From NCBI RefSeq assembly GCF_012976305.1, contig NZ_JABDSR010000015.1:1-33523 (forward strand): DNA of 33,523 nt, written 5' to 3'. Shown piece after piece: positions 15,434-22,675 of this stretch. The first letter of the stretch is position 1; the number at the start of each line of letters is the position of its first letter. The notes under the pieces were generated by a model, which worked only from the letters and a program-made list of their open reading frames with translations, searched no databases and had not been told where the DNA came from. The translations under genes and the position numbers were made by a program. This DNA comes from Peptoniphilus faecalis (GTDB lineage Bacteria > Bacillota > Clostridia > Tissierellales > Peptoniphilaceae).

Positions 15434-15453
15434 ACATACCTCCAATTTTATTC

Positions 15454-15462
15454 ATTATACCA
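15454..15462 (-). promoter_or_regulatory. Extended -10 promoter of the lipoprotein/stalk-protein operon
   Basis: Minus strand reads TGGTATAAT (15462-15454), 20 bases before the start codon at 15433. Confidence 0.6.
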
Positions 15463-15508
15463 TAAATCAAGTAAATGAGAATTATATAATTTTAAATTAT
15501 GCACAATA

Positions 15509-15517
15509 TGATATAAT
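15509..15517 (+). promoter_or_regulatory. Extended -10 promoter of the cca-glmM-degV-xpaC-telA operon
   Basis: TGATATAAT lies 15 bases before the cca start codon; AAGGGTG follows as ribosome binding site. The -35 region is AT-rich without a clear match. It is back to back with the leftward lipoprotein promoter 46 bases away. Confidence 0.55.
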
Positions 15518-15532
15518 AAAAAGGGTGATAGA

Positions 15533-16855
15533 ATGCCAAAAGATGTGCTATTTATTTTAAATAAACTAAATGAAGAAGGTTTTGATGCATATATTGTAGG
15601 TGGCTGTGTGAGGGATAAACTACTAGGAATAGCGCCTCAGGATTATGATATAACTACGTCTGCAAAGCCAGATGAAATTAAAAAAATCTTTAAGGATTTT
15701 AAAACTATTTTAGTTGGTGAAGAGTTTGGCACAGTTGGCATTATAATAGATAAAACTATTTACGAGGTTACAACTTTTAGAATTGATGGCAAATATTTGA
15801 ATTTTAGAAAGCCAGAAAGGGTAATATTTTCAAAAAACTTAAAGGAAGACTTAAAAAGGCGTGATTTTACAATCAATGCCATGGCAATGGATTCTAGTGG
15901 AAATCTCTACGATCCCTTTGGTGGGAAAGATGATTTAGATGAAAAAACCATAAGAGCAGTTGGCAGTCCAACAAAAAGGATCCGAGAAGATGCAATAAGA
16001 ATTATGAGGGCAATAAGGTTTGCGGGAAGGTTTAATTTTTATATCGAGGATGAGCTTTTTGATGCAATTTCCTTTGAAAGCAAACTTCTAAAAAAGATTT
16101 CTCCCGAGAGAATTTTCGATGAGTTTTCAAAAATGATTACCTCAGAAAGACCTTCATACTATCTTCTCCTTATGGAAGAAACTGGTGTGCTTGATGTAAT
16201 ATTTCCAGAGTTAAAAAGAACAATTGGATTTTCACAATTTAGTCCTTATCACGAAAAAACTCTTTTTGACCATTTAATTTGTGTCATGGATGAAGTAAAA
16301 CCTGACCTTTCTCTTAGACTCGCCGCACTTTTTCACGATATTTCAAAGGTGGACACATTATCAATTGGCGAAGATGGAAGGGGACATTTTTATGGACATG
16401 AAATTTTGGGAGCAGATTTAGTTTCTGAAATTTTAAAAAGATATAGAGTTTCTAATAAAGTTATTGATAAAGTTAAAATTTTAATTTTAGATCATATGAA
16501 AGTTCATAGCGAAATGACTGATAAGGCACTTAGAAGACAAATTAAAAGAGTGGGAAGGGAAAATGTAATGGATCTTTATGACCTTCTAATTGCCGATTGT
16601 AAATGCACGAGAGTAGATCGAGATGCAAGCTTTATTATAAATAGAAAAAATAGGGTAAAAGAATTACTAGACGAAAAAGAAATGAAAACTGAAAAGTTTT
16701 TAGAAATAAATGGGAATGATATAAAATCTTTGGGTTTTGGAGAAGGTAAAATAATTGGAGAAATTTTAAAAAAACTTGAAAATTTAGTTCTTGATGACCC
16801 AGAGAAAAATAATAGAGAATACTTAATTGAATATATAAATAAAAATTACAGGTGA
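15533..16855 (+). CDS. cca: CCA tRNA nucleotidyltransferase
   Basis: Adds or repairs the 3' CCA of tRNAs. The class II nucleotidyltransferase head shows VGGCVRDKLLG (residues 22-32) and the metal-binding pair D37/D39 in QDYDITTSA, then RRDFTINAMAMD, the motif that helps select bases. A central nucleotide-recognition/RNA-binding region contains the KRIREDAIRIMRAIRFAGRF block. An HD domain follows (LFHDISK, and the later LDHMKVHS), which in this class can carry phosphohydrolase activity. Length 440 is normal. All three tRNAs in this window already encode CCA, so its role for them is repair. It is first in a five-gene operon; glmM starts four bases after its stop. Confidence 0.95.
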   Translation: MPKDVLFILNKLNEEGFDAYIVGGCVRDKLLGIAPQDYDITTSAKPDEIKKIFKDFKTILVGEEFGTVGIIIDKTIYEVTTFRIDGKYLNFRKPERVIFSKNLKEDLKRRDFTINAMAMDSSGNLYDPFGGKDDLDEKTIRAVGSPTKRIREDAIRIMRAIRFAGRFNFYIEDELFDAISFESKLLKKISPERIFDEFSKMITSERPSYYLLLMEETGVLDVIFPELKRTIGFSQFSPYHEKTLFDHLICVMDEVKPDLSLRLAALFHDISKVDTLSIGEDGRGHFYGHEILGADLVSEILKRYRVSNKVIDKVKILILDHMKVHSEMTDKALRRQIKRVGRENVMDLYDLLIADCKCTRVDRDASFIINRKNRVKELLDEKEMKTEKFLEINGNDIKSLGFGEGKIIGEILKKLENLVLDDPEKNNREYLIEYINKNYR

Positions 16856-16859
16856 TAAA

Positions 16860-18203
16860 ATGACAAGATTATTTGGAACAGATGGAGTTCGTGGCATCGC
16901 CAATCAAAAGTTAACTCCAAAATTATGTTACGATATTGGAAGGGCAGCAGCTTTTGTACTTACAAAAAATAAAAGGGGAAGAGTTTTAGTCGGAAGAGAT
17001 ACAAGACTTTCTGGAGATTTAGTTGAATCTGCACTTATTGCAGGATTTATGAGCATTGGATTGGATGTAGATGTAGCAGGTGTTATTCCAACTCCGGGCG
17101 TTGCATATCTTACTAGAACTGGAGAATACCTATGCGGAGTTTCTATTTCGGCATCACACAATCCCTTTGAATACAATGGAATAAAATTTTTTTCAAGCGA
17201 AGGTCTTAAACTTGACGATAGTATAGAAGATGAAATTGAAGAAAAAGTTCTTTCTACTACAAAAATTTATAAAGATGTAACAGGGGCTGAAGTGGGTACA
17301 GTAAATAGGTCTTCTGAATTCACACAAAAATATGTAGAATATTTAAAGGGTTTAACTAATGAAAGATTTGACGGATTGGAAGTTGCAGTAGATGCAGGAA
17401 ATGGTGCCCAATCATATATTGCAGAAATTGTTTTGAAAGCCTATGGTGCAAAAGTAAAAATTATTAATAATGCGCCAAATGGCATGAATATAAATGATAA
17501 TTGTGGTTCAACAAATCCAAAGCTTATTGAAGAACTTGTAAAAAAAGAAAAGTCAGATATTGGAATGAGTTTTGATGGAGATGCTGATAGAATTATTGCA
17601 GTTGACGAACTTGGCAATGTCGTAGATGGAGATCATATTTTGGCAATTGCTGCAACATATTTAAAAGAAAATAATAATCTTAAAAACAATGCAGTAGTTG
17701 GCACTATAATGTCAAATATGGGTCTTAAAAAATATCTTGAGAATATTGGCGTTGACTTTATAGAAACAAAGGTTGGAGACAGATATATTCTTGAAAAAAT
17801 GTTAAAAGATGATTATGTAATTGGTGCTGAACAATCTGGACATGTGATATTTTTAGATTATAATACAACTGGAGATGGACTTGCAACGGGAATTCACCTT
17901 CTAGAAATTATGAAGAAAACAGGAAAAAAATTATCAGAACTAAATGGGCTTATGAAAAACTATCCTCAAGTCCTCAAAAATGCAAAGGTTCGTGATGATT
18001 TAAAAAACAAATATGAAGAATTTAATGAAATAACTCAGGCGATTAAGGCTGTGGAAGAAGACTATCATGGAAGGGGAAGAGTTGTCATAAGGCCATCAGG
18101 CACAGAAGCTCTTGTCCGTGTAATGATTGAAGGTGAAGATAAAGAAAAACTTTCACGTGATGCTGAAAAATTAGTAAAAATTATTGAAGATAAATTAAAT
18201 TAG
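16860..18203 (+). CDS. glmM: Phosphoglucosamine mutase
   Basis: Converts glucosamine-6-phosphate to glucosamine-1-phosphate for UDP-GlcNAc and peptidoglycan synthesis in the cytoplasm. The start MTRLFGTDGVRGIAN is the family N-terminus. The active-site phosphoserine lies in SISASHNPFEYNGIKFF (near residue 100), the Mg2+ loop is SFDGDADRII (near 240), the sugar-specificity loop is GAEQSGHVIF (near 325) and the phosphate-binding loop is RPSGTEALVRVMIEG near the C-terminus. Length 447 is typical. A ribosome binding site (CAGGTGATAAA) overlaps the end of cca. GlmM is usually next to cdaA/ybbR or glmS in Firmicutes; neither is here. No anomaly seen. Confidence 0.97.
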   Translation: MTRLFGTDGVRGIANQKLTPKLCYDIGRAAAFVLTKNKRGRVLVGRDTRLSGDLVESALIAGFMSIGLDVDVAGVIPTPGVAYLTRTGEYLCGVSISASHNPFEYNGIKFFSSEGLKLDDSIEDEIEEKVLSTTKIYKDVTGAEVGTVNRSSEFTQKYVEYLKGLTNERFDGLEVAVDAGNGAQSYIAEIVLKAYGAKVKIINNAPNGMNINDNCGSTNPKLIEELVKKEKSDIGMSFDGDADRIIAVDELGNVVDGDHILAIAATYLKENNNLKNNAVVGTIMSNMGLKKYLENIGVDFIETKVGDRYILEKMLKDDYVIGAEQSGHVIFLDYNTTGDGLATGIHLLEIMKKTGKKLSELNGLMKNYPQVLKNAKVRDDLKNKYEEFNEITQAIKAVEEDYHGRGRVVIRPSGTEALVRVMIEGEDKEKLSRDAEKLVKIIEDKLN

Positions 18204-18212
18204 GAGAAAAAC

Positions 18213-19046
18213 ATGTACAAAATAATTTCAGACACAAGTTGTGATTTAACAAAAGAAGAAATAAAGGGTTTGGGAATTGAATATGTTCCCTTCAAAATTG
18301 CTATTGATGGTGTGGAATATGAAGATGATGATAATTTAAATATCAAAGAATATTTAGAAAAAATGGAAAAAACAGAAAATCCAATAAAGACAGCCTGTCC
18401 ATCGCCCTATGATTATTTGAAAATTATCGAAGAAAACAAGGATAAGGATATTTATATTCTTACAGTTTCTTCAAAATTATCAGGTTCCTATAACTCTGCA
18501 AAAATTGCAGAACAGGAAGCAAAAGATAAATTTAAGGAAATAAAAATTCATGTAATTGATACAAAATCAGCTTCCGCAGGTCATACTAGAATTGTTTTAA
18601 AACTTTTAGATTTACTTAAAGATAAAAGTTTTGAGGAAGTTATTCCTGCCATTAATAAGGAAATCAATAGTGAAGTTACAATGTTTGTCCTTGAAAGCAT
18701 GAAGAATTTGATTAAAAATGGAAGAATAAAAAAGAGTGCAGGACTTATTGCAAATGTTTTAAATATTAGACCAATTATGATTTCTAATGATGGAGAAATT
18801 GAATTGTTTGAAATAAACCGTGGAATAAAGAAATCTTTAGACAAGATGGTAAGGGCAATAGGAACAGAATGTAAAGTAAACAAGCCAAATCTTGTAACAA
18901 TTTCTTATGTTAAAAACAAGGAGCGTGCAGAAAAAATAAAGAAAAAAATTGAGGAAATATACGATGGAGTTAAAGTACACATTAGACATACAAATGGTCT
19001 TTCTTCAGGTTATGCAGATATTGGAGGGATTGTCATAGCTTTTTGA
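18213..19046 (+). CDS. DegV-family fatty-acid-binding protein
   Basis: A 277-residue DegV-family protein. The family binds a long-chain fatty acid between two domains; members called FakB present it to the kinase FakA for phospholipid synthesis. The N-terminal signature IISDTSCDLTKEEI (residues 4-17) and the second conserved block TVSSKLSGSYNSA (about 87-99), containing the serines that contact the fatty acid carboxylate, are both present, as is the C-terminal SYVKNKERAEKIKKKI helix. No fakA is in the window, so whether it works as a FakB is inference. It lies nine bases after glmM with AGGAGAAAAC before the ATG, inside the cca-telA operon. Confidence 0.9.
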   Translation: MYKIISDTSCDLTKEEIKGLGIEYVPFKIAIDGVEYEDDDNLNIKEYLEKMEKTENPIKTACPSPYDYLKIIEENKDKDIYILTVSSKLSGSYNSAKIAEQEAKDKFKEIKIHVIDTKSASAGHTRIVLKLLDLLKDKSFEEVIPAINKEINSEVTMFVLESMKNLIKNGRIKKSAGLIANVLNIRPIMISNDGEIELFEINRGIKKSLDKMVRAIGTECKVNKPNLVTISYVKNKERAEKIKKKIEEIYDGVKVHIRHTNGLSSGYADIGGIVIAF

Positions 19047-19054
19047 GGTGAATT

Positions 19055-20179
19055 ATGAGAAAAGGCAATAGAGAAGAAAATTTTGAAGAAAAAGTTAATG
19101 CTGCTTTTAGAGAAGAAAATTTCAAAGAAATTGGCGAATTAATAGGAGAGGGAATTGACACCGCCATTGATGTAACGAGGTCTTCTATCAGCAAATTTAT
19201 TAATAAAAATAAGAGAAATTTGCCTTATAGTATTCAAAATGACGACAGAATAATAAATCAAAATCCCAAGACTGTTAAAAGAGTGAAGATGTGGGGATCT
19301 GTTGCAAAAATTTCAATAGTAGGTCATCTTTTTGCTTTTTTTGGATTGCTTATAGACATATTTGATAATTTTTCATTTATAAGAGAAGATTTGCCGCTTT
19401 TAATTTTTTGGGTTATTCCTGCCCTTGTAGTTTCTTTTTATGTAAATTATAGAGTTAAAAAGAGCAAGGACCAAATAATTAGATTTAGAAAATATAATCG
19501 TGAAATTGGAAATAACACTGTTATACCAACAGCTGATCTTGCCGCAATTACTGCAAAGACAATTGATTTTACTATAAATGATCTTTTAAACATGATCGAT
19601 AAAGATTATTATAGGCAAGCACGAATTGTAGAAAATGGAGAACTTTTTATATTGGATGCAAAAACCTATAAGCTTTATAAAGAGGAAATGCTTCGCAACC
19701 CTAAAGAAAGAAGGGAAGAAATAGAAAAAAATGAGAGCAACACTCTTGTTGAGGACTATTTGATGAGGGCAAGAAAAGATGTTACAGCTATTACAGAAAT
19801 GACTTCAAGGTTGAAGGAGCCAATGAAGAGTAAAGTTAGCGAATTTTTGCAAATTGTCAGTAAAATTTTTGAACTACTTAAGGAAAATCCAAGCACTGTA
19901 GGGGATTTAGACAAGACAATAAATTATTATCTACCGACAACAGTAAAATTAGTAGACTCTTATTTGAAAATGAGTGAGAAGCCCACAGATATAGTTAATT
20001 CTTCTTTAAAGGATACGGAAGAGACTATGGATTTAGTAAATGATGCTTTTATGAAAATTTTAGACAATATTTACCAAGAAAAAGTTATGGATTTATCAAG
20101 CGATATGAGTGTTTTAAAATCAATGCTTAGACAAGAAGGACTTTTAGACGAAAAGGACTTTAATTTAGGAGGAAAGTAA
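19055..20179 (+). CDS. XpaC-like membrane protein
   Basis: A 374-residue protein matching the general form of the XpaC family ('5-bromo-4-chloroindolyl phosphate hydrolysis' protein): a charged N-terminal part (1-75), two membrane helices (about 83-104 and 113-132), and a long, mainly helical cytoplasmic tail. The tail pattern, with short helices and conserved acidic and basic residues, is what I expect of XpaC, but I see no catalytic motif. In Bacillus and many Firmicutes the xpaC gene is followed by a TelA-family gene, as here, with one base between the two. That context strengthens the call. The biochemical role is unknown. Confidence 0.75.
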   Translation: MRKGNREENFEEKVNAAFREENFKEIGELIGEGIDTAIDVTRSSISKFINKNKRNLPYSIQNDDRIINQNPKTVKRVKMWGSVAKISIVGHLFAFFGLLIDIFDNFSFIREDLPLLIFWVIPALVVSFYVNYRVKKSKDQIIRFRKYNREIGNNTVIPTADLAAITAKTIDFTINDLLNMIDKDYYRQARIVENGELFILDAKTYKLYKEEMLRNPKERREEIEKNESNTLVEDYLMRARKDVTAITEMTSRLKEPMKSKVSEFLQIVSKIFELLKENPSTVGDLDKTINYYLPTTVKLVDSYLKMSEKPTDIVNSSLKDTEETMDLVNDAFMKILDNIYQEKVMDLSSDMSVLKSMLRQEGLLDEKDFNLGGK

Positions 20180-20180
20180 A

Positions 20181-21305
20181 ATGGATAAGGAAATAAAATT
20201 ATCCCTAACAGATGATTTTGAAGATTTAAATAAAGAAAATGAAATCGAAGAAATTAAGACAGTTGACGAAAAAAAAGAGTTGATATTAAGTCCTGAAGAA
20301 GAAAAACAAGTTGAAGATTTTGCAAAGACAATTGATATTACAAATTCAAATATAATTCTGCAATATGGAGTTGGTGCACAAAGAAAAATTTCCAACTTTT
20401 CTGAAAAGACATTGGAAGCTGTTAAAACTAAAGATCTTGGCGAAGTTGGCGATTTGCTATCTGGAGTTGTAAATGAATTAAAAAGTTTTGATGTAGATGA
20501 AGAAGACAATAAATTAGTTGGATTTTTCAAAAAACAATTAAACAGCGTAACATCACTAAAGACTAAATACGATTCAGCAGAAAAAAATGTTAATAGTATT
20601 ATAAAAAACTTGGAAGAACATCAGGTAACTCTGATGAAAGATATTGCCATGCTTGACCAAATGTATGAATTAAATGAAAATTATTACAAGGAACTTAGCA
20701 TGTACATACTTGCTGGTAGAAAAAAGTTAGAAGAAGCAACGAGAGTTGAACTTCCAAAACTTCAAGATAAGGCGCAGGAAACAAACTTGCCAGTGGATGC
20801 ACAGAGAGCCAATGATTATGTAAATATGATTAGTCGATTTGAAAAGAAGCTCCACGACCTTGACCTTACAAGAATGGTTTCAATTCAAATGGCTCCCCAA
20901 ATAAGAATGGTTCAATCTTCAAACACAGTTATGGTTGAAAAAATTCAATCGACAATTGTAAATACTATTCCACTTTGGAAATCACAAATGGTAATTGCAC
21001 TTGGTGCAAATCATTCAAAGGAAGCTGCAAAAAGCACAAAGGAAGTTACTGATTTGACAAATAAACTTTTAAGGAAAAATGCAGAGACATTAAAACAAAC
21101 TACTGTTGAAACTGCAAAACTTTCTGAGAGAGGAATAGTTGACATCGAAACAATTAAACACACTAATGAACAACTAATTTCTGCACTTAATGAAGTTCGT
21201 CAAATTCAAATCGAAGGACATAAAAAACGTGAAGAAGCATCTATTGAACTTAGAAAAATAGAAGAAAATTTAAAGTCATCTTTAATAGAAATTGCAAATA
21301 AATAA
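20181..21305 (+). CDS. TelA-family (toxic anion resistance) protein
   Basis: A 374-residue, highly helical, soluble protein of the TelA/KlaA family, named for tellurite resistance on plasmids but widespread in Firmicutes chromosomes. An acidic N-terminus (1-50) leads to the conserved core, including AKTIDITNSNIILQYGVGAQRKISNF split over residues 49-75, where a QYG.GAQ.KI motif is typical, then long coiled-coil-like helices (about 120-230) and the conserved RMVSIQMAPQIRMVQ block (about 231-245), and NTIPLWKSQMVIAL. GGAGG precedes the ATG. Last gene of the operon; a strong structured terminator follows. With XpaC it probably forms one membrane-associated system, whose substrate is unclear. Confidence 0.85.
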   Translation: MDKEIKLSLTDDFEDLNKENEIEEIKTVDEKKELILSPEEEKQVEDFAKTIDITNSNIILQYGVGAQRKISNFSEKTLEAVKTKDLGEVGDLLSGVVNELKSFDVDEEDNKLVGFFKKQLNSVTSLKTKYDSAEKNVNSIIKNLEEHQVTLMKDIAMLDQMYELNENYYKELSMYILAGRKKLEEATRVELPKLQDKAQETNLPVDAQRANDYVNMISRFEKKLHDLDLTRMVSIQMAPQIRMVQSSNTVMVEKIQSTIVNTIPLWKSQMVIALGANHSKEAAKSTKEVTDLTNKLLRKNAETLKQTTVETAKLSERGIVDIETIKHTNEQLISALNEVRQIQIEGHKKREEASIELRKIEENLKSSLIEIANK

Positions 21306-21312
21306 TAATTAT

Positions 21313-21391
21313 AAAACCGAGAACAAAACTGTGACGCTTTATTAAGTTTTTAGTCCAACTTAATGAGTTCAGCATAAATTCTCGGTTTTTT
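21313..21391. terminator. Long multi-helix terminator between telA-like and xpt genes
   Basis: Outer arms AAAACCGAGAA (21313-21323) and TTCTCGGTTTT (21379-21389) enclose a middle helix (21329-21335 with 21367-21372, one bulge) and an inner hairpin ATTAAGTT/AACTTAAT (21341-21348, 21357-21364). A T6 tract ends it rightward; leftward it ends in TTTT, so it may also serve the convergent xpt gene. Confidence 0.8.
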
Positions 21392-21407
21392 GTGCAGTAT
21401 AATTGAA

Positions 21408-21980
21408 TTATCTAAAGCTAATTTTTCCGTCTTCAATGGAATCAATAATAGCAAGAGAAAGTAAATCGTACCCCATTTCTCTAATAATTTTTCCTCCATC
21501 TTGAAAGCCCTTTTCAATTGCGACAGAAATTCCAGCGATATTTGCGCCAGCTTGTTTTGAAACATCGATTAAACCCTTGAGTGCATTTCCTTCTGCTAAG
21601 AAGTCGTCTATGATAAGTAAATTGTCTTCAGATGACAAAAATTTTTTTGAAACTGTAATGGTATAATTTTTCTTTGTAGTAAAAGATTCTACCTTTGATT
21701 CATAGACATCGTCTCCAATATTTAATGTTTTTTGCTTTTTACAAAAAACAACCATGGCATCATCAAGATGTTTTGATGCAACAGTGGCAAGGGCAATGCC
21801 ACTTGCTTCAATTGTAAGTATTTTATTAATGCTTTTATCTTTAAAATAAGTTGCAATCTCCTCAGCAAGTTTATCCAAAAATTTTATATCAAGTTGGTGA
21901 TTTAAAAAAGAATCTACCTTAACAATATTTCCATTTAAAATGCGTCCGTCTTTCATAATTCTTTCTTCTAATAATTTCAT
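21408..21980 (-). CDS. xpt: Xanthine phosphoribosyltransferase
   Basis: Converts xanthine and PRPP to XMP in purine salvage. The ATG at 21980, behind GAGGTGTAAA, is preferred to the in-frame TTG at 21992 and gives 190 residues, the usual Xpt length. The PRPP-binding loop is LLIIDDFLAEGNALKGL (residues 121-137), and the family N-terminus (LLEERIMKDGRIL) and ASGIALA (59-65) are present. The gene is monocistronic with its own promoter. In Bacillus, xpt is under a purine riboswitch with pbuX downstream; here the leader from promoter to start is only about 15 bases and no transporter follows, so neither is present. Confidence 0.95.
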   Translation of the reverse strand: MKLLEERIMKDGRILNGNIVKVDSFLNHQLDIKFLDKLAEEIATYFKDKSINKILTIEASGIALATVASKHLDDAMVVFCKKQKTLNIGDDVYESKVESFTTKKNYTITVSKKFLSSEDNLLIIDDFLAEGNALKGLIDVSKQAGANIAGISVAIEKGFQDGGKIIREMGYDLLSLAIIDSIEDGKISFR

Positions 21981-21997
21981 TTTACACCTCAAAAATT

Positions 21998-22026
21998 ATT
22001 TTAAGACATTAATAAGAAGTAATCAA
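21998..22026 (-). promoter_or_regulatory. Promoter of xpt
   Basis: Minus strand: -35 TTGATT (22026-22021), 17-base spacer, -10 TAAAAT (22003-21998). The leader would be about 12 bases, too short for a riboswitch. Confidence 0.65.
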
Positions 22027-22060
22027 GAGTTGCCAATATTTATTAAATAATTACTCACTA

Positions 22061-22069
22061 TGATATAAT
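22061..22069 (+). promoter_or_regulatory. Extended -10 promoter placing transcription start at the ATG
   Basis: TGATATAAT at 22061-22069. Only six bases separate the -10 from the ATG at 22076, so the mRNA may start at or next to the start codon. Only AAGG (four bases) resembles a ribosome binding site. Confidence 0.55.
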
Positions 22070-22075
22070 AAAGGC

Positions 22076-22675
22076 ATGAAGTACATATTATTTTTATTAA
22101 TTTTTTTAGTATCTTGCACAAAGGAAAATACTTTAGACAGTGCAAACTATAAAAATATTAGTGCGGAAATTATTTGCACAAGGGGTTGTTTCGCGAAGGA
22201 TTTAAAAATAAAAAAAGATGGAGAAAAATTTATCATTGATGTTCATAATTTAAAGCCTTGGAAAGTTGATTTTTGTAATGTTGATGGAGGTGAGGTTGAA
22301 CTTGTTCTTGGAGTTTATAAAAAGACGCCCTTTGACAAAAGTCTAGCCAAGCGATGCTTTTTATACAATATTGATTTTAAAAATAAGAAACTAATACCGA
22401 AGCTTAGAATCTCAAGATTACATAATCCCATTACAGATTTTAATCTTTGTGATATTGACGGAGATGGTCGAGATGAAATTATTTCCATAGAAAAAAATAT
22501 AAAGGGTGAATATCTATTTGGAGTATATGATTGGACAAATTTTTCCTTTGAAAGAAATTATAGTAGCATTATTTTAAAAGATGAGCCAATCTTTTTAGAT
22601 AAGGAGAAAAAAGTTGAAGTCAGGGGAAATAAAAGAGAATTATTTTTAGAAGGAGATGAGATTAAGTGGAAGTAA
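22076..22675 (+). CDS. Putative lipoprotein with a DxDGDG-type repeat
   Basis: A 199-residue protein. A short lipoprotein signal precedes lipobox LVSC (C14). The mature part is beta-rich, with several cysteines (in ICTRGCF, FCNVDGG, KRCFLY and LCDIDGDG). NLCDIDGDGRDEII, near residues 123-136, resembles the calcium-binding loop of FG-GAP/VCBS beta-propeller repeats (D-x-D-G-D-G-x-D-E), and an earlier FCNVDGGEVEL segment may be a weak copy, so a small beta-propeller-like or sandwich fold is possible. I do not recognise the full family. Its 3' end overlaps the next lipoprotein gene by ten bases, so the two are surely co-translated and probably act together on the outer face of the membrane. Confidence 0.75.
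   Translation: MKYILFLLIFLVSCTKENTLDSANYKNISAEIICTRGCFAKDLKIKKDGEKFIIDVHNLKPWKVDFCNVDGGEVELVLGVYKKTPFDKSLAKRCFLYNIDFKNKKLIPKLRISRLHNPITDFNLCDIDGDGRDEIISIEKNIKGEYLFGVYDWTNFSFERNYSSIILKDEPIFLDKEKKVEVRGNKRELFLEGDEIKWK

Noticed and set aside
21350-21565. 71-codon leftward frame over the xpt 3' end
   Set aside because: Overlaps xpt and the terminator in another frame; no start signal.
21981-22030. Purine riboswitch expected upstream of xpt
   Set aside because: The leader between promoter and start is only about 15 bases, and no riboswitch core is visible.
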